Below are positions 56,209 to 64,000 of a stretch of 64,000 bases of DNA, piece after piece. The notes beneath the pieces were generated by a model. That model worked only from the letters and a program-made list of their open reading frames with translations, had not been told where the DNA came from and did no database searches. Both the position numbers and the translations under genes were made by a program. The first letter of the stretch is position 1. Each line of letters opens with the position of its first letter. This DNA comes from Marinobacter sp. Arc7-DN-1 (lineage in GTDB: Bacteria; Pseudomonadota; Gammaproteobacteria; Pseudomonadales; Oleiphilaceae). Where the stretch lies: assembly GCF_003441595.1 (NCBI RefSeq), contig NZ_CP031848.1, positions 3,348,001 through 3,412,000 on the forward strand. The letters are read 5' to 3'.

Positions 56209-57264
56209 TCAGCTTCCGGAATGCCTGGCCGTTGCCGAGAGGTACAGGGTTTCGGTCTGAGCCACCATGGCCTCCAGGGTCAGCGTTTCCCGGGCAAAGG
56301 CCATTGCCGGTTGTTCAGCCTGGTTCAGGGCATCCAGGTCGGCTAACGATCTGGATAGCAGGTCCGCGAGATCCTGATCGCTGTGCCCCGGACTGAGAGC
56401 TGTGGCGGGAAGAATATCCCGGGGCCCGGATACCGGCGTTGACACAACCGGACAGCCATGCAGCAGCGACTCTACCAGCACATAGGGAAAACCCTCCCGT
56501 TCCGAGCTGATTACCGCCAGTTGTGCCTGCCTGTAAACCGGTGCCAGGTTTTGGCGGAACCCCGCCAGGGCGATCTGTTGTTCCAGTCCTGATTGGCGGA
56601 TGAGGCCTTCAAGCGGCTTCCGCTCGCTGCCCTCACCAAAAATGGTCAGTTGGCAGCCTTCTGCAGACTTGCCTAGCATCGACCAGGCCCGGATGAGGAC
56701 GTCAAAGCCTTTTACGGGCTCCAGTCGCCCGACGGCAATGACATTGATATTGCCTTTTGGCAGGGCTGGTCCGTCGTCCCGATTCTTCAGTTGCCTGGTG
56801 ATGTCGATACCGTTGTAGATCAGGTGCTTTTGGGGGTGCTGCAGAGCCCTGAAAATCTGTGGGCTGACCGCAATAACCCGGTCAAGACGATCAAAGGCCT
56901 TGTGGCTGGATTTGGTGCCATGAACCGTGCCCACCCGCACGCGTGCCAGTTTTCCGGTTTTGCCGGCAAGTTGCGCGGCCTTGTTGCCCTGGGCGTGAAG
57001 AATATCCGGCGACAATCGGCGCAGGCATCGGCGAAGGGCCAGTTGCAGCCACAGGTTACGGCGCCCCAGATGGACGGGTAGCGGATGAAATCCGACATTG
57101 GCCGGAAATTTGTCACGGTAAGCCCGGTGGCCAAGGACATGGACCCTGTGGCCGCGGTCGGCCAGAGCTCCCGCCAGATCGGCCGTGTGTTGCTCCATGC
57201 CGCCCCAGGTTGTGCCGGGCGTTGCGAGGAGAAATGCGATGGTTAATCGTCTGGACGGATTCAT
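56209..57264 (-). CDS. Glycosyltransferase family 4 (last gene of minus-strand LPS operon)
   Basis: This 351-residue GT-B enzyme has the N-terminal FLLATPGTTWGGMEQHTADLA (donor/acceptor loop with the GGxE pattern). The C-terminal nucleotide-sugar domain includes VIAVGRLEPVKGFDVLIRAW, LTIFGEGSERKPLEGLI and AVISSEREGFPYVLVESLLH with the E-x7-E motif. It overlaps the upstream GT4 by 4 nt. It probably extends the LPS core or O-chain; the sugar is unknown. Confidence 0.87.
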   Translation of the reverse strand: MNPSRRLTIAFLLATPGTTWGGMEQHTADLAGALADRGHRVHVLGHRAYRDKFPANVGFHPLPVHLGRRNLWLQLALRRCLRRLSPDILHAQGNKAAQLAGKTGKLARVRVGTVHGTKSSHKAFDRLDRVIAVSPQIFRALQHPQKHLIYNGIDITRQLKNRDDGPALPKGNINVIAVGRLEPVKGFDVLIRAWSMLGKSAEGCQLTIFGEGSERKPLEGLIRQSGLEQQIALAGFRQNLAPVYRQAQLAVISSEREGFPYVLVESLLHGCPVVSTPVSGPRDILPATALSPGHSDQDLADLLSRSLADLDALNQAEQPAMAFARETLTLEAMVAQTETLYLSATARHSGS

Positions 57265-58376
57265 GTTCGGTAGGCGGGCTGCTTTAGTATTTTCTCGTAA
57301 ACCTGCAACGTCGCCTCTGTTTGCGCCTCAAGACGGAACCGGTAGGGAATCTCGATCGCCGGCGGTTCGGAATCCAAAAGCCGGGATACGGTCTGGGCGA
57401 AGTCCCCGATATTGTCCGGTGGCACCAGTCCTTCCCTGAAGCAGGCTTGCAAGGTTTCCGCTGCGCCGCCCCGGTTATAGGCGACGACGGGCGTTCCGGA
57501 AGCCAGAGCCTCGGTCACTGTCCTGCCAAAGGGCTCGGGTTTGGTGCTCATGTGGCAGACCACATCCGCAAGCAGATACAGGTTGGTCATGTCATTGCGC
57601 TGGCCAAGGAAGCTGACCTTGTCGGCCAGGTCCAGACGGGCGCGTTCTTTCTCCAGCTCTTCCAGGAAATGCTCCTTGCCGGGTTCGGCGCCGCCCACGA
57701 TGATGCCATGGCAATCCGGCCGTTCACGCACCAGCTGTGCCATCATGGTCAGGAAATCCAGCTGGCCTTTCCAGCGTGAGATGCGACCGGGCATCATGAT
57801 GATTTTCTGGTCGACTAGCTGGGGGTATTGCCGGAACCAGCGGTCCAGCCATTGTGAAGTGAGCTCCCGCTGGCGGAAGGCATCCACATCCACACCTCGC
57901 TGGATGACCGTCAGTTTTTCTTCCGGCACGGGATAGTTATTCAGAACATAGTCCTGCACGCACCGGGAAACGGCGATTATGTGGTCAGCACGGGTCATGA
58001 TGGCGCTGTAGGGATTGACCGAGTACATGCCATGAAAGGTGGACACAACCGCGGGGCGCTTGTGGGCCGGAATGCTTTTCAGGGCCAGAAAAATGATCCA
58101 GGCCGGCATGCGGGAGCGGACATGCACAATATCCGGTTTCAACGCCAGCAGCAGTTTTCGCATGGGCAGAATCTGCCCGAAAGACGCTGGGGTCTTCCGG
58201 TGTATGGGCATGAATATGTGTTTCGAGCCCTGGCCGCGGAGCTGCTCGGCCATGGGGCCGCCTTTTGAGACCACAAACGATTCATGGCCACGTTTGACGA
58301 GGTCCGCGGCGAACTCCACGGTTCCTCTTTCCACCCCACCGCTGTAAAGCGCCGGCAGTGCCTGGAGAATTTTCAA
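57261..58376 (-). CDS. Glycosyltransferase family 4
   Basis: The 371-residue GT-B enzyme starts MKILQALPALYSGGVERGTV (GGxE loop) and has RSRMPAWIIFLALKSIPAHK, MMPGRISRWKGQLDFLTMMA, HGIIVGGAEPGKEHFLEELE and MSTKPEPFGRTVTEALASGT (E-x7-E motif). It overlaps the ELM1-like gene upstream and the next GT4 downstream by 4 nt each, so the three are translationally coupled. The role is LPS or surface glycan assembly; specificity is unknown. Confidence 0.88.
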   Translation of the reverse strand: MKILQALPALYSGGVERGTVEFAADLVKRGHESFVVSKGGPMAEQLRGQGSKHIFMPIHRKTPASFGQILPMRKLLLALKPDIVHVRSRMPAWIIFLALKSIPAHKRPAVVSTFHGMYSVNPYSAIMTRADHIIAVSRCVQDYVLNNYPVPEEKLTVIQRGVDVDAFRQRELTSQWLDRWFRQYPQLVDQKIIMMPGRISRWKGQLDFLTMMAQLVRERPDCHGIIVGGAEPGKEHFLEELEKERARLDLADKVSFLGQRNDMTNLYLLADVVCHMSTKPEPFGRTVTEALASGTPVVAYNRGGAAETLQACFREGLVPPDNIGDFAQTVSRLLDSEPPAIEIPYRFRLEAQTEATLQVYEKILKQPAYRT

Positions 58377-59362
58377 CGCTTGGTCCCCTTGAGCTGGCGT
58401 TGGTTGGCTTTGTGATTCTGTGGCAGAAGTCCCTGTTCCAGTACCCAGCGGGCGGCACGATTGGCTTCCCAGAGGGCGTGATCATGGCTGACATTGCCGG
58501 CCATAACGCTGGCATGGTCGCGCCACTGGCCAATGTAACCCTCCCGGACCAGCCGGTCTACGCCCCCGGCCACCCGGCTGCCGGGCCTGGCCGATAACTC
58601 GAAGATCCCGGTCGGAACACCCGAAGTTGCCGCTTCGCACACCATCGACATACTGTCCGGTGTCACCCAGACTGCCCGTGAGGCAGAAAGCTGATGGTTG
58701 AGCCAGTCCGCATGAGTCTGCTGCGGGTGAACGACGGTAGTCCGCAGCCCGGCGAGTTCATCGAGTCGGTCCTGAAGTGCTTCCGGGGTTCGCCGGGAAC
58801 TGCTGATGGTCCATCGCCAGTCCGGATATTGCCCGATCAGATGAGACACCTGCCCGAGGATGACATCATCCTCCCAGTCAAAATGAGGTGAAGGGCCGCC
58901 AACCAGCAAAAGCGCTTCCCGCTTTCCGGTGATTTTTGCCAGAGGCGTTATGGTATTCACAACACCCTCGGTAATGAATATCCGGGAATCGGGCTGGACA
59001 CGGTCATGGGCTGGAATCAGGGCACCGCTGACCAGTGATAGCGGGAAGCCGGGCTTCATGATGACCAGTGTTCTGGTTCCCCTGAGTTTCCGCAGGGAAA
59101 GTAATAGCCGGTGCGTGCCGGACCCGGCTGCGATCACAAGATCGGGGTGGGGCAGTGCCGGTTCCATGCGTGGCGCAATGGCCAGCAGGGTTCGCCAGAT
59201 CGGGACCTTTATTGCGGAGGCGTCGACCCAGTACAGGCTTGCTCCGGCGAGCACGCGAAGTCGATTACCAAGACCTTTCAGCTGGTTCCGGTGGCCCGGT
59301 TTGTTGTCGGTCAGAAGCCACACCACCGGTGCGGCTGAGTCCTGTTCACTGGGCTTCGGCAT
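58373..59362 (-). CDS. ELM1/GtrOC1 family protein (mitochondrial-fission-ELM1-like)
   Basis: The 329-residue protein has the ELM1 family layout: VVWLLTDNKPGHRNQLKGLG, HPDLVIAAGSGTHRLLLSLR, VIMKPGFPLSLVSGALIPAH, LLLVGGPSPHFDWEDD, and VTPDSMSMVCEAATSGVPTG. It resembles a GT-B glycosyltransferase fold, and bacterial members are common in LPS loci. The biochemical role is not established. I chose the ATG at 59362; a GTG at 59386 is the alternative, with AAGGAGG immediately before it, too close to serve as its ribosome binding site. It overlaps the downstream GT4 by 4 nt. Confidence 0.8.
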   Translation of the reverse strand: MPKPSEQDSAAPVVWLLTDNKPGHRNQLKGLGNRLRVLAGASLYWVDASAIKVPIWRTLLAIAPRMEPALPHPDLVIAAGSGTHRLLLSLRKLRGTRTLVIMKPGFPLSLVSGALIPAHDRVQPDSRIFITEGVVNTITPLAKITGKREALLLVGGPSPHFDWEDDVILGQVSHLIGQYPDWRWTISSSRRTPEALQDRLDELAGLRTTVVHPQQTHADWLNHQLSASRAVWVTPDSMSMVCEAATSGVPTGIFELSARPGSRVAGGVDRLVREGYIGQWRDHASVMAGNVSHDHALWEANRAARWVLEQGLLPQNHKANQRQLKGTKR

Positions 59363-59413
59363 GGTTGTCAGGCACTGAATGCCCACCTCCTTGTTGCCCC
59401 GGGGTTATAGGGT

Positions 59414-60361
59414 TCAGCGGCGGCCATAAAAGCCGGGATCGTCCGGGTCCGGACGAGTCTTGAAGCGCCGGTGCATCCACAGGTACTGATCCGGTGCGCG
59501 CCGGACTTCTCTTTCGATAGTCTGGTTGATCAATGTTGCATCCTGGAGGTCATCCCCGCTGGGAAAGTCCTCCAGAGCCGGGTGGAAATAGATGTCGTAC
59601 CCGGGGCCGTCTTCCCGGCGGAAGTGACTGAAAGGCACTACCTTGCACCCACTGCGTTCGGCAATGCGTGAGGTTGCGGTAATCGTGCCGGCAGGGACAC
59701 CAAAAAATGGCGCGAATACGATGTCCTTGCGACCGTAATCCTGGTCCGTGGCGTACCAAACCGCGCGGTTTTTCTTCAGGCTGCGGAACAGGCCCCGAAG
59801 GTCCCTGGCGCTCAGAGCCTGGCCATACCGGCGCTCACGGGCGCGGGTCATAACGGCGTTCATCAGCGGGTTATTGTGATCGCGCTGCATCACGTCGGCC
59901 TCGATGAATTCCGTTACCAGGCTGCCACCCAGATCCAACGTGCTGTAGTGGCCGCCGAGCAGCAGAATGCCCCTGCCTTCGGACAGGGCCTTTTCAAAAT
60001 GCTCCAGGCCATGAACCCGGGTAATGCCCGTCAGCCTGGCCGGGTTGCGGAACCAGGCAATGCCCAGCTCCAGCAAGCCGATGCCATTGGCGATAAAGGC
60101 TTTGCGCACAAGGGCGGACTGCTGGGCAGTGGTGAGCTCCGGAAAGCACAGCCGGATGTTAACCCCGGCAATGTGGCGGCGGCTGCGCGCGAGGCGGAGT
60201 GCCAGCAGTCCGGCGACCTTGCCAAGCCACCACTGGACGCGGATCGGCAGCCGGGAAACAGACCACATCACCACGATGCCCAGCCAGGTAGGCCACCACC
60301 GGGGATGAAGGTATGCGGAGTAGTTGGTGTTTCGCGGTAGTTTGCGGTATTTCCTGTTCAC
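59414..60361 (-). CDS. Lipid A acyltransferase, LpxL/LpxM family, second copy
   Basis: This 315-residue member of the lysophospholipid acyltransferase-like family transfers a secondary fatty acid to Kdo-lipid A. It has the HX4D active site GGHYSTLDLGG (H138, D143), with WYATDQDYGRKDIVFAPFFG and a C-terminal QYLWMHRRFKTRP tail. The motif variant and N-terminal LHPRWWPTWLG fit LpxL more closely than LpxM. It heads the minus-strand operon followed by ELM1 and two GT4 genes. It is divergent from waaA. Confidence 0.93.
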   Translation of the reverse strand: MNRKYRKLPRNTNYSAYLHPRWWPTWLGIVVMWSVSRLPIRVQWWLGKVAGLLALRLARSRRHIAGVNIRLCFPELTTAQQSALVRKAFIANGIGLLELGIAWFRNPARLTGITRVHGLEHFEKALSEGRGILLLGGHYSTLDLGGSLVTEFIEADVMQRDHNNPLMNAVMTRARERRYGQALSARDLRGLFRSLKKNRAVWYATDQDYGRKDIVFAPFFGVPAGTITATSRIAERSGCKVVPFSHFRREDGPGYDIYFHPALEDFPSGDDLQDATLINQTIEREVRRAPDQYLWMHRRFKTRPDPDDPGFYGRR

Positions 60362-60482
60362 GTAAAGCGGTTCCTGCCAGGCCGTGTCCTGATCGTCCTA
60401 ACCCCACCGGGTGGCCGATCAATCGGAAGCAAATCAATGGGTTTTGCGCTATGATAGCGCACTGTTTTGCCCGGAGTCCTGT

Positions 60483-61736
60483 GTGCTGCAATTTATCTAT
60501 TCCCAGCTGATAAGGCTGCTTCTGCCGTTTATTCTGCTGCGTCTGTGGTGGCACGGCCGGCGCGCGCCGGAGCTGCGACGAAACTGGCACCAGCGCCTCG
60601 GGCTGGTGCCGGCGGCCTCCGGATCCGTGGTCTGGGTGCACGCGGTCTCGGTGGGCGAAACCATTGCCGCAGCCCCGATGGTCCGGCGCCTGTTGGCACG
60701 GAACCCCGACATCACCATCCTGATGACCGCCATGACCGATACCGGGCTGGCCCAGGCACGCAAGATGTTTGGTGATCAGGTGCAGTATGCCTACGCGCCC
60801 TATGATACGCCGGGTGCCATCCGGCGGTTTCTGGACCGGGTCAAGCCCCGGATACTGGTTATTATGGAAACTGAAATCTGGCCGAACATGATTCGTCAGT
60901 GCCGGGCTCGTCGGGTTCCGGTGTTTCTGATCAACGCCCGCCTCTCCGAGCGCTCTGCGCGCGGGTATGAGCGCATCCGGGGCCTTGTGGCACCTATCAT
61001 GCAGAGCATCAGCTGGGTCGCCGCCCAGGCAGAGAAGGATGCCGACCGGTTCCGGAGAATCGGTGTTTCGCCATCGAAGGTGGCCGTCACGGGGAGCGTC
61101 AAGTTCGATGTTGATATTCCGGATGAGGTGCGGGCAGCGTCCATTGCCCTCAGGCAGAGCCTGGCCGGCCGGCCGGTCTGGATTGCCGGTAGCACCCATG
61201 GCGGCGAGGATGAGCAGCTGTTGCTGGCACATCTCAGGGTATTGGAAAAACATCCAGACGCCCTGCTGATTCTGGTTCCGAGGCACCCGGATCGCTTTGA
61301 GTCGGTGGCCGAAAAAGCTGTCCGGAAGGGGCTCACGCTCGCCCGCCGGTCACTGGGGGACGATCCCAGCAAGGCGCGGGTCTATCTCGGGGATACCATG
61401 GGCGAGTTGATGATGTTGTATGGCGCCAGTGATCTGGCCTTTGTCGGTGGATCGTTGATTGAGCGCGGCGGGCATAATCCCCTGGAGCCTGCTGGCTGGG
61501 GTATTCCTGTGTTTTCAGGGTCCTACATCTTCAATTTTGAAACCATCTACCAGCGGCTGCTGGATGACAAGGGGGTCAAGCTGGTCGCCGATGCGGATGA
61601 GCTGGCGACTCACGTGTCATTGCTGTTCGGTGATGACGAAGAACGCCAGGCCATCGGCCGCCGGGCCCTGGAGGTGGTCAATAAAAACCGGGGAGCCCTG
61701 GATAAGGTGGTCGACGGGATCATTGAGCGAGTCTGA
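60483..61736 (+). CDS. waaA: Kdo transferase (3-deoxy-D-manno-octulosonic acid transferase)
   Basis: WaaA adds Kdo to lipid IVA at the inner face of the cytoplasmic membrane. I chose the GTG at 60483 (GGAG upstream), giving 417 residues beginning MLQFIYSQLIRLLLPFILL, against about 425 in E. coli. The active-site Glu is E59 in HAVSVGETIAAAP. Other family blocks are METEIWPNMIRQCRARRVPV, FLINARLSERSARGY, IAGSTHGGEDEQLLLA, and FVGGSLIERGGHNPLEPAGW. A strong terminator follows (61750-61783). Confidence 0.96.
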   Translation: MLQFIYSQLIRLLLPFILLRLWWHGRRAPELRRNWHQRLGLVPAASGSVVWVHAVSVGETIAAAPMVRRLLARNPDITILMTAMTDTGLAQARKMFGDQVQYAYAPYDTPGAIRRFLDRVKPRILVIMETEIWPNMIRQCRARRVPVFLINARLSERSARGYERIRGLVAPIMQSISWVAAQAEKDADRFRRIGVSPSKVAVTGSVKFDVDIPDEVRAASIALRQSLAGRPVWIAGSTHGGEDEQLLLAHLRVLEKHPDALLILVPRHPDRFESVAEKAVRKGLTLARRSLGDDPSKARVYLGDTMGELMMLYGASDLAFVGGSLIERGGHNPLEPAGWGIPVFSGSYIFNFETIYQRLLDDKGVKLVADADELATHVSLLFGDDEERQAIGRRALEVVNKNRGALDKVVDGIIERV

Positions 61737-61749
61737 GACCAGGCTGGAC

Positions 61750-61783
61750 GCAAAGGCGGGTGAACCGATTCACCCGCCTTTGC
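61750..61783. terminator. Bidirectional terminator between waaA and tolC
   Basis: A perfect 15-bp stem, GCAAAGGCGGGTGAA, with a 4-nt loop lies between the convergent waaA and tolC; A/T-rich stem ends face both ways, though T-runs are short. Confidence 0.8.
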
Positions 61784-61785
61784 GG

Positions 61786-63189
61786 TTATTGGGTAGGATC
61801 GTCCAGCGTTTCTTCCTCGTTTGCCAGCGCCTCGATCCCGGGGGCAGCGGCGCTCAGCCAGTTGTTCAGGTCGATCAGATCCCGAGGGGTCAGGATTCCG
61901 GCGGCCTGTTTGAGCTGAAGCGAGTTGATCACATAATCGTAGCGGGCGTTGGCGTAGTCCCTCAGGGCTACGTAATAGGCCCGTTCCGCATCCAACACTT
62001 CCACAATATTTCGCGTTCCAACCTCATAGCCGGCGCGGGTGGCGTCGAGGGCGCTGCGGCGGGAGATGATGGTCTGTTCCAGGGCGGAAGCGGTCTCTAT
62101 ATTGTTGTTGACCGTCAGGAACAGGCTCCGGGTATTCACCCGTACGTCCCGGCGCACCGTATTCAGGTCCTGTTCGGCGGCGGTGACCAGCGAACGCTGT
62201 TCCCGGGCGCCGGCCTGGGTGCCGCCGCCCGTGTAGAGCGGGATGGTCAGTGACAGTGAGGCAACGGACTGGCTGCCCTCCTGCTGGGTAAAAAGGGCGT
62301 TCTCCAGACTGGTTTCCTGGTAGGAGGCGCTCAGCTCAAGGGTTGGCAAATGACCGGACTTTGCCGCTTTCAGGCTGGCTTCGCTGGCATTGAGTTGCCT
62401 CAGGGCCGCCTGAATAGACCAGTTTTGCTCCACCGCGGTTGCTTCCCACGAAGTCGGATCCATGGGCTCCGGGCGCCCGAGCGGAAAATTCTGCCTGAGA
62501 TTTTCCATGGCGTCCGGATATTCTCCGGTTAACCGGGCCAGTTGTTCCCTGGCCACATTCAGGTCGTTGTCGGCGGCGATGCGCTGGCTCCTGGCATCGT
62601 CGTAGCTGGCACGCGCTTCATAGACTTCGGTGACGGCAATGAGCCCCACGTCAAACCGTTCCCGGGCCTGTTCGTACTGGCGCTGGATGGCCGTCTCAGT
62701 CGCTTTTGCGGTTGTGACGGTGTCCCTGGCGCGCAGGACATCGAAGTAGGCGGTTGCCACATCCAGAATCAGTTGTTGCTGGGCCAGGTTGTACTGGGCC
62801 TCGGCCGCCTCGGTCTGGAACTGGCTGGCTTCGTAGCTGAACCAGTCTTGAGCCCGGAACAGTGGCTGAGTCAGCTCGACGCCGTAGCGGTAGGTTCGAT
62901 AACTGTCTCCCGAGAAGAGTTGCCGCGTCAGCTCATCGGCGTTTGCCCCCCCGGGTATATTCCTGGGCTCGAAACTTGTGTAGCTTGCTGACCCAACCGC
63001 CGAGATTTTGGGCAGCAGGGCGCTCTTGCTGACATCGCTGGTTGCCTGCTGCGCCTGGAACTGCGCCAGGGACGAGGCAATGCCGGAGTCATAGGACAGT
63101 GCCTTTTCATAGGTTTCCATCAGATCCAGAGAGAACGCAGGCTGGGCTGCGAGCAGGCTGATCAATCCTGGAAGTAAACGCTTATTCAT
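61786..63189 (-). CDS. tolC: TolC outer-membrane export channel
   Basis: TolC-type trimers form the outer-membrane duct for type I secretion and multidrug efflux. The ATG at 63189 (AGGAG upstream) gives 467 residues with a signal peptide MNKRLLPGLISLLAAQPAFS-LDL. The mature start LMETYEKALSYDSGIASSLA and the second repeat (SIQAALRQLNASEASLKAAK) are the duplicated OEP units. SFEPRNIPGG and GTQAGAREQRSLVTAAEQDL also fit. The C-terminus is short and acidic. It is divergent from thiC. Confidence 0.92.
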   Translation of the reverse strand: MNKRLLPGLISLLAAQPAFSLDLMETYEKALSYDSGIASSLAQFQAQQATSDVSKSALLPKISAVGSASYTSFEPRNIPGGANADELTRQLFSGDSYRTYRYGVELTQPLFRAQDWFSYEASQFQTEAAEAQYNLAQQQLILDVATAYFDVLRARDTVTTAKATETAIQRQYEQARERFDVGLIAVTEVYEARASYDDARSQRIAADNDLNVAREQLARLTGEYPDAMENLRQNFPLGRPEPMDPTSWEATAVEQNWSIQAALRQLNASEASLKAAKSGHLPTLELSASYQETSLENALFTQQEGSQSVASLSLTIPLYTGGGTQAGAREQRSLVTAAEQDLNTVRRDVRVNTRSLFLTVNNNIETASALEQTIISRRSALDATRAGYEVGTRNIVEVLDAERAYYVALRDYANARYDYVINSLQLKQAAGILTPRDLIDLNNWLSAAAPGIEALANEEETLDDPTQ

Positions 63190-63373
63190 TGCTTCTCCTG
63201 ACAAACTATCTCCGGGTATCCCTGATCTGGATAGGGGGTTCGGAAGGCCTGTATTCAAGGTATGGGCCGGTGCCGACGGTGACCCAAAGGTATTGGTTGC
63301 TCATTATGGACAATAAACGCCTCCGCCTCTACACTTGCAGAGTTCACTCATTTTGTGAGCAGTTCGCGTCTTG

Positions 63374-63462
63374 ACGGGGTGCTGATACACCGAAAACCGG
63401 TGGTTGGCTGAGATTGCAGTGCGGAACCCGCAACCTGATCCGGATAATACCGGCGTAGGGAT
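63374..63462 (+). promoter_or_regulatory. TPP riboswitch (THI element)
   Basis: The stretch carries the standard order of conserved parts: CGGGGTGC at 63375, GGCTGAGA at 63406, AACCTGATCCGGATAATACC from 63432 and GGCGTAGGGA at 63452-63461. It lies 94 nt before thiC, so thiamine pyrophosphate should shut off thiC expression, as is usual in gammaproteobacteria. Confidence 0.96.
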
Positions 63463-63555
63463 TAAGACCATTCAAAACGTGCTGGTTCCAGCCTCTTCCG
63501 TACCGGAAGGCCCGTCATACGCGACCCGACAACCCTATAACACCGGGAGCAGACC

Positions 63556-64000
63556 ATGACGGACTTGCCAGCCTATCTCAGTGAATCCGCGGCGGCGGAT
63601 TCCGCCGCCATCAAACCATTATCAGGCTCACGAAAAGTATACGTGCAGGGTAGCCGATCCGATCTGCGGGTACCTATGCGGGAAATTACCGTGCAGGACA
63701 CGCCCACGGAGATGGGCGGCGAGCCGAACCCTCCGGTGGTTGTGTACGATACGTCCGGCCCGTACACAGATCCTGAAGCTGCTATTGATCTTCGTAAAGG
63801 CCTCAAACCAGTCCGCGCCGCCTGGATCGCCGAACGCGGTGATGTGGAACAGCTTCCGGACTATTCTTCCGGGTTCACCCGCCGCCGTATGAAAGACCCC
63901 CAGCTTGACCCGCTGAGGTTCATGGACGAGCGAAAACCGCTACGGGCCAAACCTGGCCAAAACGTTTCCCAGATGCACTACGCCCGGCAGGGTATCGTGA
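63556..64000 (+). CDS. thiC: ThiC, hydroxymethylpyrimidine phosphate synthase (3' end outside the window)
   Basis: ThiC is the radical-SAM enzyme that makes the pyrimidine part of thiamine from AIR. The open frame starts at ATG 63556 behind GGGAG and runs off the window end. The 148 visible codons contain [55 protein letters not shown] and [11 protein letters not shown], all conserved in the ThiC N-terminal domain. The Fe-S cluster cysteines lie further on, outside the window. It is controlled by the TPP riboswitch just upstream. Confidence 0.96.
   Translation, partial: MTDLPAYLSESAAADSAAIKPLSGSRKVYVQGSRSDLRVPMREITVQDTPTEMGGEPNPPVVVYDTSGPYTDPEAAIDLRKGLKPVRAAWIAERGDVEQLPDYSSGFTRRRMKDPQLDPLRFMDERKPLRAKPGQNVSQMHYARQGIV

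Noticed and set aside
60159..61286. A 375-codon minus-strand frame overlapping waaA and the second acyltransferase gene
   Set aside because: It lies opposite well-identified waaA and has low-complexity Pro/His/Gln-rich translation typical of antisense frames in GC-rich DNA.
1..64000. CRISPR arrays, tRNA or rRNA genes
   Set aside because: No regularly spaced direct repeats with unique spacers and no recognisable tRNA/rRNA sequences were seen; the palindromic repeats are dispersed and not array-like.

Overview
The window looks like chromosome of a marine gammaproteobacterium, most probably Marinobacter or a close relative. The basis is the mix of genes: ntrBC beside glnA and typA/bipA, an MSHA pilus operon, a large lipopolysaccharide core region with waaA and a Kdo kinase, and a thiC gene behind a TPP riboswitch. 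The genus is my inference from the look of the proteins, not a computed result.

Bases 1-12148 are accessory DNA. They hold the distal part of a three-gene tyrosine-recombinase module: a recombinase cut by the window edge, a second recombinase split by an IS21-family element, and a small coiled-coil protein. The layout resembles Tn554-type tnpA-tnpB-tnpC and the Gamma-Mobile-Trio (GMT) islands. A tightly linked two-gene cassette follows. It encodes a 1366-residue protein (two membrane helices, a helical-repeat body, a PIN-nuclease-like region) and a 624-residue partner I cannot assign. This cassette is the best candidate for an undescribed system, probably anti-phage defence. The island appears to end in a cluster of nested inverted repeats (11671-11750) and abuts a decapitated mshO, so it seems to have broken into the MSHA operon. 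mshP and mshQ follow.

Bases 17499-31000 are core genome. They hold ntrC, ntrB, a DUF4124 protein and glnA on the minus strand, with recognisable sigma-54 promoters and NtrC-type operators, then typA, pip, dtd, a porin, and a response regulator facing a sensor kinase. A heavy-metal RND efflux operon (outer-membrane protein, adaptor, pump) ends in an unusual PII-like gene (30869-36911). Next come a CYTH protein, a potassium-channel-like protein, glnE, ilvE and DUF6165. With ntrBC, glnA and glnE all present, the window carries much of the nitrogen-control circuit: GlnE adenylylates GlnA, and NtrBC drive glnA transcription.

Bases 43863-61736 are an LPS/surface glycan region: a GT9 heptosyltransferase-like gene, Kdo kinase, several glycosyltransferases, two O-antigen-ligase-like genes (one fused to a GT2 domain), two LpxL/LpxM-type acyltransferases, a bifunctional GDP-mannose enzyme, an ELM1-like protein and waaA. 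The window closes with tolC and, divergently, the TPP riboswitch and the start of thiC.

A 30-bp palindrome family (core GGGGTCAGATGAA and its complement) recurs at 17510, 24858-24973 and 43831-43874. I saw no tRNA, rRNA or CRISPR array.
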